DNA from: Vibrio campbellii CAIM 519 = NBRC 15631 = ATCC 25920
GTDB lineage: Bacteria > Pseudomonadota > Gammaproteobacteria > Enterobacterales > Vibrionaceae
Direction of reading: 5' to 3'
NCBI RefSeq assembly: GCF_002163755.1
Contig: NZ_CP015863.1
Location: 1,612,001-1,676,000, forward strand
DNA: 64,000 nt
Shown: piece by piece, positions 26,669 through 34,742 of the stretch
How positions within the stretch are numbered: position 1 is the stretch's first letter
Layout of the letters: every line of letters starts with the position of its first letter
Translations under genes and position numbers: made by a program
The notes under the pieces: model-generated
The model's database searches: none
What the model saw: the letters and a program-made list of their open reading frames with translations, nothing else
Told to the model about the DNA's origin: nothing

Positions 26669-27052
26669 TTAGTCTTCAAAACCTTGCTCTTTTCTTTGGT
26701 TTAACGCGAGAAATGATAGTTCTGCAAGTTCTGGTAATGATTGGCAGAGCTCAAAAGCGAGATCGGTGTCGCCTTCGACACAATGTTTTTCTATGGTACG
26801 AGCGTGTCGTGACAGAGTGCGGTTACCCAGCGCGAGGGCCGAGCTGCCTAACGTATGCACCTCAAACTCTATCATTTCTTTGTCTTGGTTGCTTAATGCT
26901 TGCTGGATTTTTTCAACGCGCTCTCGGGACTCTTCAATGTAGTGCTCTATCAACGTGGGCATGACCCCCGCACATGTGTCTTTGATCATTTGTTGGAGAA
27001 TCAACTCGTCGACCAACTCTGCCTCTAATGCTGTGCCTGTTTGAGTATTCAT
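26669..27052 (-). CDS. Stand-alone Hpt phosphotransfer protein in the syp cluster
   Basis: 127 residues forming a single histidine-phosphotransfer helical bundle: a leading amphipathic helix, LIEHYIEESRERVEKIQQAL, then the active-site helix EVHTLGSSALALGNRTLSRH with His67 and the typical small residues after it. It has no catalytic ATPase. It sits between sypD (12-nt gap) and sypG, where V. fischeri carries sypE and the hybrid kinase sypF; in that species the Hpt domain of SypF is what passes phosphate to SypG. This protein therefore probably relays phosphate from a hybrid kinase encoded elsewhere to Asp53 of SypG. Confidence 0.85.
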   Translation of the reverse strand: MNTQTGTALEAELVDELILQQMIKDTCAGVMPTLIEHYIEESRERVEKIQQALSNQDKEMIEFEVHTLGSSALALGNRTLSRHARTIEKHCVEGDTDLAFELCQSLPELAELSFLALNQRKEQGFED

Positions 27053-27064
27053 AGTGTGCGCTCC

Positions 27065-27754
27065 CTATAGGGTAAACAATTCACTGTTTTTGATTTGTTC
27101 AGATATTTTGGCTTTGAGCTTTTCTGGCACAAATCGTAGCTTTTTGACCTGGCGAAGGAGCTCATCTTTGAGGTCAGCGTTGTGTTTCATGTTAAGCACC
27201 GCGCCCAAGAGATTGGCATTACTTGTCTCTAATAGTGCTTTGGCTTGATCAATTTGGCTGGTGGTAGTCGAACCATAGCAAGCAACTAATACACATGCAT
27301 TGCAGACTCCGGCAACTACTTGTGCCGGAATATTGCTTCGGTTCATGCTAAGCAGAGGAGAGGTGTCAATCACCACTCGATCGTATTGTTTGAGCCAAGC
27401 CTCGACGGCGTTGCGTAGCATTGTCGGATCTCGGTAAGCAAGCTGTGTACTTGCCAAAGCTGGGACTGTTAATCCTACTAATGTTTGATGATCTTCTTTA
27501 CGAGCGATCAATTGTCCCACTTCCTCACTGTCTTCATCGAAGGCATGTACCGTACTATAAGCGGGCTTAAATAGGTTCAAGTCTACATACAGGGTTCTAT
27601 GTCCGGCTAGAATTAAACGTTCCGCCAATGCGGAAGCGACAGAGGTTACGCCATCTTCAGATTGGCAAGCAACCACACAAATAGACTTATAACCTTTGAG
27701 CTCACTTTGTAGATAGATTTGCTCAATCTCGGCATGTGTTGCAGGAATGGTCAT
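27065..27754 (-). CDS. sypD: CpsD/BY-kinase-like ATPase with altered P-loop, SypD-like
   Basis: 229 residues with a MinD/CpsD fold. The Walker A region reads ACQSEDGVTSVA (29-40): the usual GKT/GKS lysine is replaced by Val36. Walker A' (TLYVDLNL) and Walker B-like VVIDTSPLL remain. There is no C-terminal tyrosine cluster, so classical autophosphorylation as a bacterial tyrosine kinase is doubtful. Members partner with the copolymerase (SypO) at the inner membrane to control assembly. ATG overlaps the sypC stop (TAATG), so translation is coupled. Confidence 0.85.
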   Translation of the reverse strand: MTIPATHAEIEQIYLQSELKGYKSICVVACQSEDGVTSVASALAERLILAGHRTLYVDLNLFKPAYSTVHAFDEDSEEVGQLIARKEDHQTLVGLTVPALASTQLAYRDPTMLRNAVEAWLKQYDRVVIDTSPLLSMNRSNIPAQVVAGVCNACVLVACYGSTTTSQIDQAKALLETSNANLLGAVLNMKHNADLKDELLRQVKKLRFVPEKLKAKISEQIKNSELFTL

Positions 27755-29856
27755 TACAACGCTCCTATCAGTACGATGGTGGTGGTGATTTGCAGCAAAT
27801 CACGCAAACCAGCACGAGCTTTTTCGGCAAAGCTTTCATCTTTATGCGGAACGTAAATTGTATCGCCAGCTCGTATCACAGGTAGTTCGTAGATGTTTGC
27901 AGTCTTGCTGAATTCAGCCAAGTTAAAGACTCGAGCCTGACCTTGGCAGCAAGACATGTTAACCACACTGATTTTCTCGACATAAGCGCTGTCACTGGGT
28001 CCACCAGCTTCGGCGAGTATGTCGAGAATCGTCATGTTGTCATTAAAAACATAACGACCCGGTGAGTGAACTTCCCCTAATACGCGAACGGTGGATTCTT
28101 TCGAACGGTCTAACCAGTTCCTATCTTTTTCTGGAATGTAAATCGTATCGCCTGGGCGAACATCTGGAAGAATGGATTCATCACCCGTTTCAAAATAAAG
28201 TGATAGGTTGAGCTTGCTGACTTTGGCGTAGCCCAATCCACGGTGTGTCACTCTAATATTGTGAATGTCAGCATCCTTTGTCGGTCCATCCGCTGCTGAG
28301 AGAATGTCAAGGAAGTGCATCTCAGTCGTAAAGCGGTATCGACCTGGTGCATTGATCTGGCCAAAGACGTAGATTGAAGCATCAGAGCTTTGACTCACCC
28401 ACTGCGATTTGTTGTCGGATGGATCGTCGGGAAGCGCGTGTACACGAACCACAGTACCAGCGGACACTCTTGGCAGTTTAGAATGCGGTGACCCCTGAAG
28501 TATGTATTTGTCTAAATCGAACTTGGTGACTTTGCCGTTGTTAGATACTTCCACTTTGCTGGTGTCTGCGCGGCGAGTAGGGCCGCCAACATGAGCGATC
28601 AGGTCTATTAAATCCATTTCGTCCGACCATTCGATGCGCCCGGGACGAACAACTTCACCCATCACCGCAACGGCGCGACTCGGCGCGACTTTGAGCCAAG
28701 ATTTTTCGTTCATATCTGTCTTCTCTGGGACAAATATCGCATCGCCCGGACCTACTGCGGGTACGCGCTGATTCGACAGCCCTTCGGTATGCGAAGTTAG
28801 ATCGAAACTAATCACGCCACCGTCGGCTTTAATGACGCGGATTTGGCGAGATTCAGCAAAACGTGTCGGACCGCCTGCATTGGCGAGAATGTCCATAAAA
28901 CTCGCGCCTTTTTTACCTTCATAAGCGCCTGGATGAGCAACTTCACCCATGACATAAACCACGTTTGCACCGGCTTTAATTTCTTCTTCTTGTTTTGGTA
29001 CAAAAATGGTCGTGCCGGGCAGAACTTCAGGCAGTAAGCTTTGGTCGCCCGAGTCTAAATAGCGCTTAAGATTAAACATGACGGGCGTGTTATTAGTGAT
29101 CACGCGGATCTGTTCCACACTGGCGTAACGAGTAACACCGCCGGCACGCATGATCACGTCAACGAGCGTCGTATTGGGTTTGTAAGTGAATGAACCGGGT
29201 GCATTCACTTCACCAAACACTTTAATGGCACGGGCGGAATCGGCACTGTCACCAGAGTTTGCGAATTTCGCTGCATCGAATTCTTGCTCGATATTCCCAA
29301 CTAGAGGGGATGCAGGGACGAAAAGCACATCTAAAGATTCTAGAGCTGGTAGTTTGGAATCATCGCCAGTATCGAGAAAAAGTTTATAGTCGAATTCTAT
29401 GCTCCTGTTACCGCGCTTGACGATGATTTTGTCCAATTGAGCCCCGGCCCGCATACCTCCTGCTTCATAGAGGAACATTTGAATGTTGGAGCCAGAAGGG
29501 AGTGTGTATTCTCCTGGTTTGACCACATAACCTTGCACGGATATGAGTAACTGTTGCTCCTTAACGAAGACACGTACGTTGTCCACATCCCTAAAAGCCG
29601 TTTTGAGGTTATCTGTAATCACATTTTGCAGCTGGGCTTCGTTGTAACCAGCTACAAATATCGGCCCAATCTCCGGCAAATTGATTCGGCCACGTTTGTC
29701 GACTTGGAAGCCTTTGTTAAGAGAAGCTTCACCGGGTAGGTTGATTTGCACTAAATCACCGACTCTAACCACGTCATTTTCATCAGCCCATGCAGAGCTC
29801 ATCGTGGTGATGATACACAGCATAATCAGGGAGATAGTCGCTTTGAGGAATCTCAT
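27754..29856 (-). CDS. sypC: Polysaccharide export outer-membrane protein with multiple SLBB repeats, SypC-like
   Basis: 700 residues: signal peptide (LKATISLIMLCIITTMSSAWA), a polysaccharide-export (Wza-type) domain at about 28-110 (VRVGDLVQINLPGEASLNKGFQVDKRG), then six consecutive SLBB repeats recognisable by V-x-GEV-x-x-PG-x-y and D-x-L-x-x-AGG (GYVVKPGEY, GEVNAPGSF, GEVAHPGAY, GEVVRPGRI, GQINAPGRY, GEVHSPGRY), each ending in IFVP/IYVP. A hydrophobic helix closes the C-terminus (DLLQITTTIVLIGAL). It forms the channel carrying polymer across the periplasm and outer membrane. The start overlaps sypB by 4 nt. Confidence 0.92.
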   Translation of the reverse strand: MRFLKATISLIMLCIITTMSSAWADENDVVRVGDLVQINLPGEASLNKGFQVDKRGRINLPEIGPIFVAGYNEAQLQNVITDNLKTAFRDVDNVRVFVKEQQLLISVQGYVVKPGEYTLPSGSNIQMFLYEAGGMRAGAQLDKIIVKRGNRSIEFDYKLFLDTGDDSKLPALESLDVLFVPASPLVGNIEQEFDAAKFANSGDSADSARAIKVFGEVNAPGSFTYKPNTTLVDVIMRAGGVTRYASVEQIRVITNNTPVMFNLKRYLDSGDQSLLPEVLPGTTIFVPKQEEEIKAGANVVYVMGEVAHPGAYEGKKGASFMDILANAGGPTRFAESRQIRVIKADGGVISFDLTSHTEGLSNQRVPAVGPGDAIFVPEKTDMNEKSWLKVAPSRAVAVMGEVVRPGRIEWSDEMDLIDLIAHVGGPTRRADTSKVEVSNNGKVTKFDLDKYILQGSPHSKLPRVSAGTVVRVHALPDDPSDNKSQWVSQSSDASIYVFGQINAPGRYRFTTEMHFLDILSAADGPTKDADIHNIRVTHRGLGYAKVSKLNLSLYFETGDESILPDVRPGDTIYIPEKDRNWLDRSKESTVRVLGEVHSPGRYVFNDNMTILDILAEAGGPSDSAYVEKISVVNMSCCQGQARVFNLAEFSKTANIYELPVIRAGDTIYVPHKDESFAEKARAGLRDLLQITTTIVLIGAL

Positions 29857-30707
29857 AATGTGCCTCCCATGTCCATTTCTGCGCTGGTGTCAGATCTCGC
29901 ATTAAGTACTTCAATGCTGACACGGCGATTGGTTAACCGCACTGCGGGTGTTTGTCCGTCGTAAAGAGGCAGCGTTTCACCCACGGATTTCGTTTGCACA
30001 CGGTCAGAGGTAATGCCAAATACGTTTAAATAGCGTTTCACTTGTTCTGCTCGATCTTGCGCTAGCTTTTGATTGTATTCTGGCGTGCCGGTTGCGTCAG
30101 CGTGTCCGGTTACAACCAGTGAAAGAGAAGGGTGGTCACGTAGGATATAAGCTGCTTCTGCAAGGTGCCCCATGTATTTAGGGTTAATCTCTGCAGAATC
30201 GATGGCGAACTGGTTATCCACGTTCAGTAGATCATAAATGTTGGCGACGATGTTGAGGTCGCTGCGTAGCGCTTCGATGTCTTGCGGTGGCTTACAAGTG
30301 GTTTGAGATAGCACATAGTCCAATTGGAGCTCAAGTTGGTTGAGACGACGACGTTGAATTACGATGTCGTTGGCGGCATCCAATAACAATCCACCTTCAA
30401 GTTCACGAGCAATGCGATTTTGTTTCTCAAGTGCTTGAACGACCGCTGCAGGGAAGCACCAACGAGCACCTTCTTGGATCAAAGCATCTAAATGCAACTT
30501 GGTTAGTTGCCAGTCGAAACGCAAACCATGTTCAGGGCCAAGAGGTTCGTCTGGCATCACAGGTGAAAACTGATAGTTCTCGATGGAGATGTCTTGGTAA
30601 TTTTCCGCCATGCCACCCTTGCCATTATCAGGGTAGTCAAATGTCGAGCAACCAAACGTGCCGACTACAAGACTGCACAACACGCTTTGTCGTAAGAGTT
30701 TCACCAT
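29853..30707 (-). CDS. sypB: OmpA-family outer-membrane lipoprotein, SypB-like
   Basis: 284 residues: lipoprotein signal with lipobox VVGTFGCS (Cys about 20), a helical middle region, and a C-terminal OmpA-like peptidoglycan-binding domain (about 175-270: LSLVVTGHADATGTPEYNQKLAQDRAE, YLNVFGITSDRV, RLTNRRVSIEVL). It likely anchors the export apparatus to the cell wall. It lies 25 nt after sypA and overlaps sypC by 4 nt (ATGA). Confidence 0.9.
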   Translation of the reverse strand: MVKLLRQSVLCSLVVGTFGCSTFDYPDNGKGGMAENYQDISIENYQFSPVMPDEPLGPEHGLRFDWQLTKLHLDALIQEGARWCFPAAVVQALEKQNRIARELEGGLLLDAANDIVIQRRRLNQLELQLDYVLSQTTCKPPQDIEALRSDLNIVANIYDLLNVDNQFAIDSAEINPKYMGHLAEAAYILRDHPSLSLVVTGHADATGTPEYNQKLAQDRAEQVKRYLNVFGITSDRVQTKSVGETLPLYDGQTPAVRLTNRRVSIEVLNARSDTSAEMDMGGTL

Positions 30708-30732
30708 GCCAACCTCCGTATTAACCGGTTTT

Positions 30733-31053
30733 TTAGTGACCTTTTGAATTGACCGGAATCGCGTGATTGATACGTAGCAGGCTCATAATTTCCAATGGTT
30801 GTCCCGATACGTTTTCGATGATCATACTGCGTTCACGTTCAACTAGGCGCTTATATAAATAAACAATGGCACCAATACCTGAAGAATCAAGAAATTGGAC
30901 GTGTTGCAGGTTTATTTCTACTTCCTTGTGATGATCACTGTGAATCACTTCATCAATTTGATGCTGTGCTTGACGGCAGCCTTTTGCGTCTAAATCGCCA
31001 AAAAACTCAATGGTTAAGGTATTTGGTGCCGTTTCTTGCTTGCGTAATTCCAT
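30733..31053 (-). CDS. sypA: STAS-domain regulator, SypA-like
   Basis: 106 residues, a single STAS (anti-sigma-factor antagonist) domain: FFGDLDAKGCRQA, then the phosphorylation loop VQFLDSSGIGAIVYLYK with Asp56-Ser57-Ser58-Gly59. In V. fischeri the STAS protein SypA must be unphosphorylated to allow biofilm and is controlled at a serine (Ser56) by the kinase/phosphatase SypE. The serine is retained here although no sypE is present in the cluster. It is the first gene of the operon, with a sigma-54 promoter 39 nt upstream. Confidence 0.9.
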   Translation of the reverse strand: MELRKQETAPNTLTIEFFGDLDAKGCRQAQHQIDEVIHSDHHKEVEINLQHVQFLDSSGIGAIVYLYKRLVERERSMIIENVSGQPLEIMSLLRINHAIPVNSKGH

Positions 31054-31091
31054 GCTTCACTCTCCGTTTGAAGATTTCTTGGGTTCAATAG

Positions 31092-31107
31092 AGCAGAGAG
31101 TGTGCCA
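31092..31107 (-). promoter_or_regulatory. Sigma-54 (-24/-12) promoter of sypA
   Basis: Minus strand TGGCACACTCTCTGCT: perfect -24 TGGCAC, 5-nt spacer, -12 CTGCT. It ends 39 nt before the sypA start codon. Confidence 0.9.
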
Positions 31108-31154
31108 ATTGTGAATATCTTTAAAAACAGAGGTTTAAACTAATAGCGAGAAGG

Positions 31155-31192
31155 GTTTCATTTTGAGAATACTTGTGTTCTCAATTTGAGAA
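31155..31192. promoter_or_regulatory. Tandem SypG-type enhancer sites upstream of sypA
   Basis: A half-perfect site GTTTCATTTTGAGAA (31155-31169) and a perfect palindrome TTCTCAATTTGAGAA (31178-31192), centres 23 bp apart, 55 and 78 bp upstream of the -24 element. The same 314-nt gap (31054-31367) also has to hold the promoter of the divergent DNA-ligase gene; no clear sigma-70 elements were recognised for it. Confidence 0.82.
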
Positions 31193-31367
31193 TCAAATAA
31201 ACGTAAAAATCCCCCTGTTTTAAAGTGCCAGATCTGTCTGAACTTTATGTGTGTTGTTGCATTTAATTGCGAGTTGGAGTTGCGATTGCTCGAAGAACGT
31301 CAATTGTGGTTAGGCGCTTATGAATAGATGCGGTTTAATAGGTAGGCTTTATTAAAAAGGTTTCCTC

Positions 31368-32210
31368 ATGCCATTAAGAATGACATTGATTGCACTTGCC
31401 GTGATTGCGTCCGCACAGCCGCAAGCGGGTCCAAATTTACATCCTCCGGTTTCACTCGCGGATTCTTATAGAGACGGAATCGATATTTCCCAATATTGGT
31501 ACAGCGAGAAGTTGGACGGTATCAGAGCTTATTGGACAGGCCAGCATCTGGTTACTCGTAATGGTAATCGCATATACGCACCGGAATGGTTCATTCGCGT
31601 ATTGCCCGATTACCCATTGGATGGGGAGTTGTGGGCAGGGCGAGGTAACTTTCATCTTGTGCAGCAAACGGTATTGGATAAGACGCCAATAGAAAGTGCT
31701 TGGCAGCGTATCGACTTTATGGTGTTTGACATGCCTTATTCGGCAGGAGACTACAGAAAGCGCTACTACAACATTCAGCATTTAGTGTTTGCAATGGATG
31801 CACCGCATATCAAGTACGTTGAGCACCGTGCCATTCAAGATGAGAAACATTTGTTTGAACAGTTAGATCACATTTCGCAATCTGATGGCGAAGGAGTGAT
31901 GCTTAGAAAAGTGTCAAGCCGTTATCAAGCAGGCAGAGGCAGTGATTTACTCAAATTAAAACGTTTTGCAGATGCAGAAGCGACTGTGATTGGGTACAAG
32001 CCCGGCACGGGACGACTATTGGGGATGATGGGAGCAGTGCTAGTTCGGTTGACGGACGGAACCGAGTTTTACATAGGCAGTGGCTTTACCGATGATGTGA
32101 GGAAGTCACCGCCAAAGATTGGCTCGACAATCACGTTTCGATACAACGGATATACCCATAACGGGAAGCCTCGGTTCGCGCGATTCTTACGAGAACGAAT
32201 TTCTCAATGA
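31368..32210 (+). CDS. Periplasmic ATP-dependent DNA ligase
   Basis: 280 residues. A signal-like hydrophobic N-terminus (TLIALAVIASAQPQAG) precedes a minimal ATP-dependent ligase: motif I SEKLDGIRAYW with nucleophile Lys48, motif III-like WQRIDFMVFDMP, motif IV SDGEGVMLRKV, motif V LLKLKRFADAEATVIGY, then a C-terminal OB-fold (MMGAVLVRLTDGTEFYIGSGF). Such Lig E-type enzymes in Vibrio, Haemophilus and Neisseria seal nicks using ATP and are thought to act outside the cytoplasm, perhaps on incoming DNA or extracellular DNA. Divergent from sypA. Confidence 0.9.
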   Translation: MPLRMTLIALAVIASAQPQAGPNLHPPVSLADSYRDGIDISQYWYSEKLDGIRAYWTGQHLVTRNGNRIYAPEWFIRVLPDYPLDGELWAGRGNFHLVQQTVLDKTPIESAWQRIDFMVFDMPYSAGDYRKRYYNIQHLVFAMDAPHIKYVEHRAIQDEKHLFEQLDHISQSDGEGVMLRKVSSRYQAGRGSDLLKLKRFADAEATVIGYKPGTGRLLGMMGAVLVRLTDGTEFYIGSGFTDDVRKSPPKIGSTITFRYNGYTHNGKPRFARFLRERISQ

Positions 32211-32234
32211 CAAAATTTTTGGGATGTTGTCTCT

Positions 32235-33251
32235 TCACTGATTACCAACCGCTACACCGCAACGTTTGAATAAGCCTTTCCAGAATTGAACGTGCTCTAA
32301 AGTCTCTCTGCGAAATTGTTCATGCGCTTCTTCAATACCGTAACTCGCACCGTGCGCTGCCATTCTACGCTCAACTAAGTTAATCCCACCCTCTAACTGC
32401 TGATAAGTGCCATCAACAAAGGCCATGTAAGGTTGCACTTCTGCAACATAGATGGATTGAAACACATTTCTTAAATACCGAAGCTGAGTGGTATCACGGT
32501 TAGCACCGCAAATAATTTTGTCTTGGTTTGCTTCGAGCATCTGTGTGGTGTGATTTAACCAGTGAGTCGCATCAATTAATGTGTAATAGAGTCGGCCAAT
32601 GAGACGCGTTTTTTCTAGCTCTTCTTGGTAGTTTACTATGGTGGTTTCAGGTAGTCGAGAAAGCGTGCGATAAGGGGTTTGGTACATGGCATTCAACACG
32701 AAGAAAGCATCCCGTACGTGAGCGACCTGGTCTTTGCTTTCCAAGGGGAGCCACGCGGAGCCAGTAAGTTGTTTGCGCATTGCGTCACTGGTGAGCAGCA
32801 TGTTGTCGAGGTGGACCGTCAGGTGATGCCATTTCTGATCGTACAATCCGCTGAGCTTTGTACTTTCTTCATCACTTAATGGGTACTCACTCAAGCAGCC
32901 ATTCAATGTTCTTAGTAAACTGGTTTGATAATCAAAATCGTAAAAAGCGTCTTGCACTTTCCCGAGCTGCGAGTTTTTTTCCGCAATCAAATTGAACAGT
33001 CCACATTGACGTAATTGATAACTTTCTAATAACCCAAGCGACAGGCGAGGGAGCTCTTGGAACAGGTCCCGTTTATCAGGGATGGCAATCGCAGGCGAAG
33101 CTTCAAGTGCAGATTCCGATACATCTAATACATTCGCTAGGCGTTGGTTGTATTTCTCAAACACTGCTCTCTCTGGGTTGAACCAATCGTTACACCCACT
33201 AAGCAAGATTATCGATAGCGAAAGCGTTGTTGCGATAAGTGAAGTTCTCAC
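32235..33251 (-). CDS. DUF3080-like lipoprotein
   Basis: 338 residues with a lipoprotein signal (LSIILLSGCN, Cys about 20) and an all-helical body (RLANVLDVSE, QELPRLSLGLLESYQLRQCGL, ALNGCLSEYPL-like stretches) matching, from memory, a gammaproteobacterial family called DUF3080. Function unknown; expected in the periplasm, anchored to a membrane. It is convergent with the ligase gene and preceded by the norM terminator. Confidence 0.75.
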   Translation of the reverse strand: MRTSLIATTLSLSIILLSGCNDWFNPERAVFEKYNQRLANVLDVSESALEASPAIAIPDKRDLFQELPRLSLGLLESYQLRQCGLFNLIAEKNSQLGKVQDAFYDFDYQTSLLRTLNGCLSEYPLSDEESTKLSGLYDQKWHHLTVHLDNMLLTSDAMRKQLTGSAWLPLESKDQVAHVRDAFFVLNAMYQTPYRTLSRLPETTIVNYQEELEKTRLIGRLYYTLIDATHWLNHTTQMLEANQDKIICGANRDTTQLRYLRNVFQSIYVAEVQPYMAFVDGTYQQLEGGINLVERRMAAHGASYGIEEAHEQFRRETLEHVQFWKGLFKRCGVAVGNQ

Positions 33252-33308
33252 AGCATTTCCTTTTTAATCACTCAGATAAGTATACCTTCTGACGCCCGAG
33301 AGAGATCA

Positions 33309-33332
33309 AAAAAGCCAGCGAATGCTGGCTTT
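33309..33332 (-). terminator. Intrinsic terminator after norM
   Basis: On the minus strand AAAGCCAGC, short loop, GCTGGCTTT followed by a T-run. Confidence 0.85.
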
Positions 33333-33371
33333 AAAATGATGCGTTCAAATCGAGTCACGCTCTGATTTGAA

Positions 33372-34742
33372 TTATTGCTGAGAGAAGTTTAACTGTACTT
33401 CTGGCTCTTGGCGATGCATCCAACGCAGGCGGATACCCAATAGGAATGCCGCAGAAGAAAGACCAATGATAAAACCTAGCCAGAAACCCTGTGCACCCAT
33501 GGGCTCAACAATCCAATCTGTACGACCAAGCACGTAGCCGATAGGCAAACCAAGCAACCAGTAGGCAATGAAAGTACGGTTGAAGATAGCACGCATGTCT
33601 TTGTAGCCGCGCAGTGCACCAGCTGCAATAACTTGAACCGCATCTGTACATTGGTAGATTGCAGCAAACAACAATAGCACCATCGCAAGTTCAACTACTT
33701 CTGGGTTATTAGTGTAGAGCAGGGCAATTTGCTCACGGAATAACACCGTTAGGATAGCGGTCATCATTGCAAGCGCGAGACCGACCATGACGCCCACGCG
33801 AGAAGCAACTCGTGCACCATCTACGTTTTCTTCACCCAAGCGGTGACCTACACGAATACTTACTGCCGCACCCACACTCATTGGTAGCATGAACACAAGC
33901 GAAGAAAAGTTAATCGCAACTTGGTGCGCGGCAACAATAATTGACCCTAGTGGCGAAACCAAAAGTGCTACCACCGCAAACAGGGTAACTTCAAAGAACA
34001 ACGCAGCGGCCACAGGAAAGCCAAGTTTGAACAGACGAATTTGTGCTTTAAGTTGAGGTTTATGGAACTCACCAAATAGATTGATGCTTTTTAGGCGAGC
34101 TGAAGTTGTCACGTAAAGTAGTAGTAGGCCAAACATCACCCAGTAGACGATCGCGGTTGCAACACCACAGCCCACGCCACCGAGCGCAGGTGCGCCGAAT
34201 TTACCGTAAACAAAGATCCAGTTAAGTGGAATGTTCAGCATCAAACCGATAAAGCCTATGAACATCGCTGGCTTAGTGAGAGACATACCATCAGTAAAGC
34301 TGCGCAAGGTTTGGAACAACAAGAAGGCTGGAACCGCAAAAATAACCGCATGGATATAGCCAATGGTTTTCTCTGTCATTGCTGCTTCGACATCCATTAA
34401 CCCGAGAATAAACTGGGTCTGGAATAACACTCCAATGATTGGAATGCTGATCAGTAGCGCAAGGACAATGCCTTGTTGGATCTGAAATGGAATCTTAACG
34501 CGACGACCTGAGCCATTAAGCTGAGCGACTACCGGCACAAGCGCCATTAATAAGCCCACACCAAATAAAATTGATGGAAGCCAGACACTTGCTGCCACAG
34601 AAACCGCTGCCATGTCGGTCGCACTTACGCCACCTGCCATTACGGTATCTACAAAGCCCATCCCCGTTTGAGCGACAGAAGCGATCAACACAGGGGTTGC
34701 TAATTTTATAAGACTCGATGCTTCTTCTTTATAGCGATGCAC
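33372..34742 (-). CDS. norM: MATE-family Na+/drug antiporter NorM
   Basis: 456 residues, the exact size of Vibrio NorM, with twelve hydrophobic segments in two halves: N-terminal half starting LIKLATPVLIASVAQTGMGFVDTVMAG with the conserved membrane Asp in FVDT, and second half with VAAALFFEVTLFAVVALLVSPLG and AAHQVAINFSSLVFMLPMSVGAAVSIRVG. It exports cationic drugs and dyes such as norfloxacin in exchange for Na+ or H+ at the inner membrane. Divergent from ribE, an arrangement conserved in Vibrio. Confidence 0.93.
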   Translation of the reverse strand: MHRYKEEASSLIKLATPVLIASVAQTGMGFVDTVMAGGVSATDMAAVSVAASVWLPSILFGVGLLMALVPVVAQLNGSGRRVKIPFQIQQGIVLALLISIPIIGVLFQTQFILGLMDVEAAMTEKTIGYIHAVIFAVPAFLLFQTLRSFTDGMSLTKPAMFIGFIGLMLNIPLNWIFVYGKFGAPALGGVGCGVATAIVYWVMFGLLLLYVTTSARLKSINLFGEFHKPQLKAQIRLFKLGFPVAAALFFEVTLFAVVALLVSPLGSIIVAAHQVAINFSSLVFMLPMSVGAAVSIRVGHRLGEENVDGARVASRVGVMVGLALAMMTAILTVLFREQIALLYTNNPEVVELAMVLLLFAAIYQCTDAVQVIAAGALRGYKDMRAIFNRTFIAYWLLGLPIGYVLGRTDWIVEPMGAQGFWLGFIIGLSSAAFLLGIRLRWMHRQEPEVQLNFSQQ

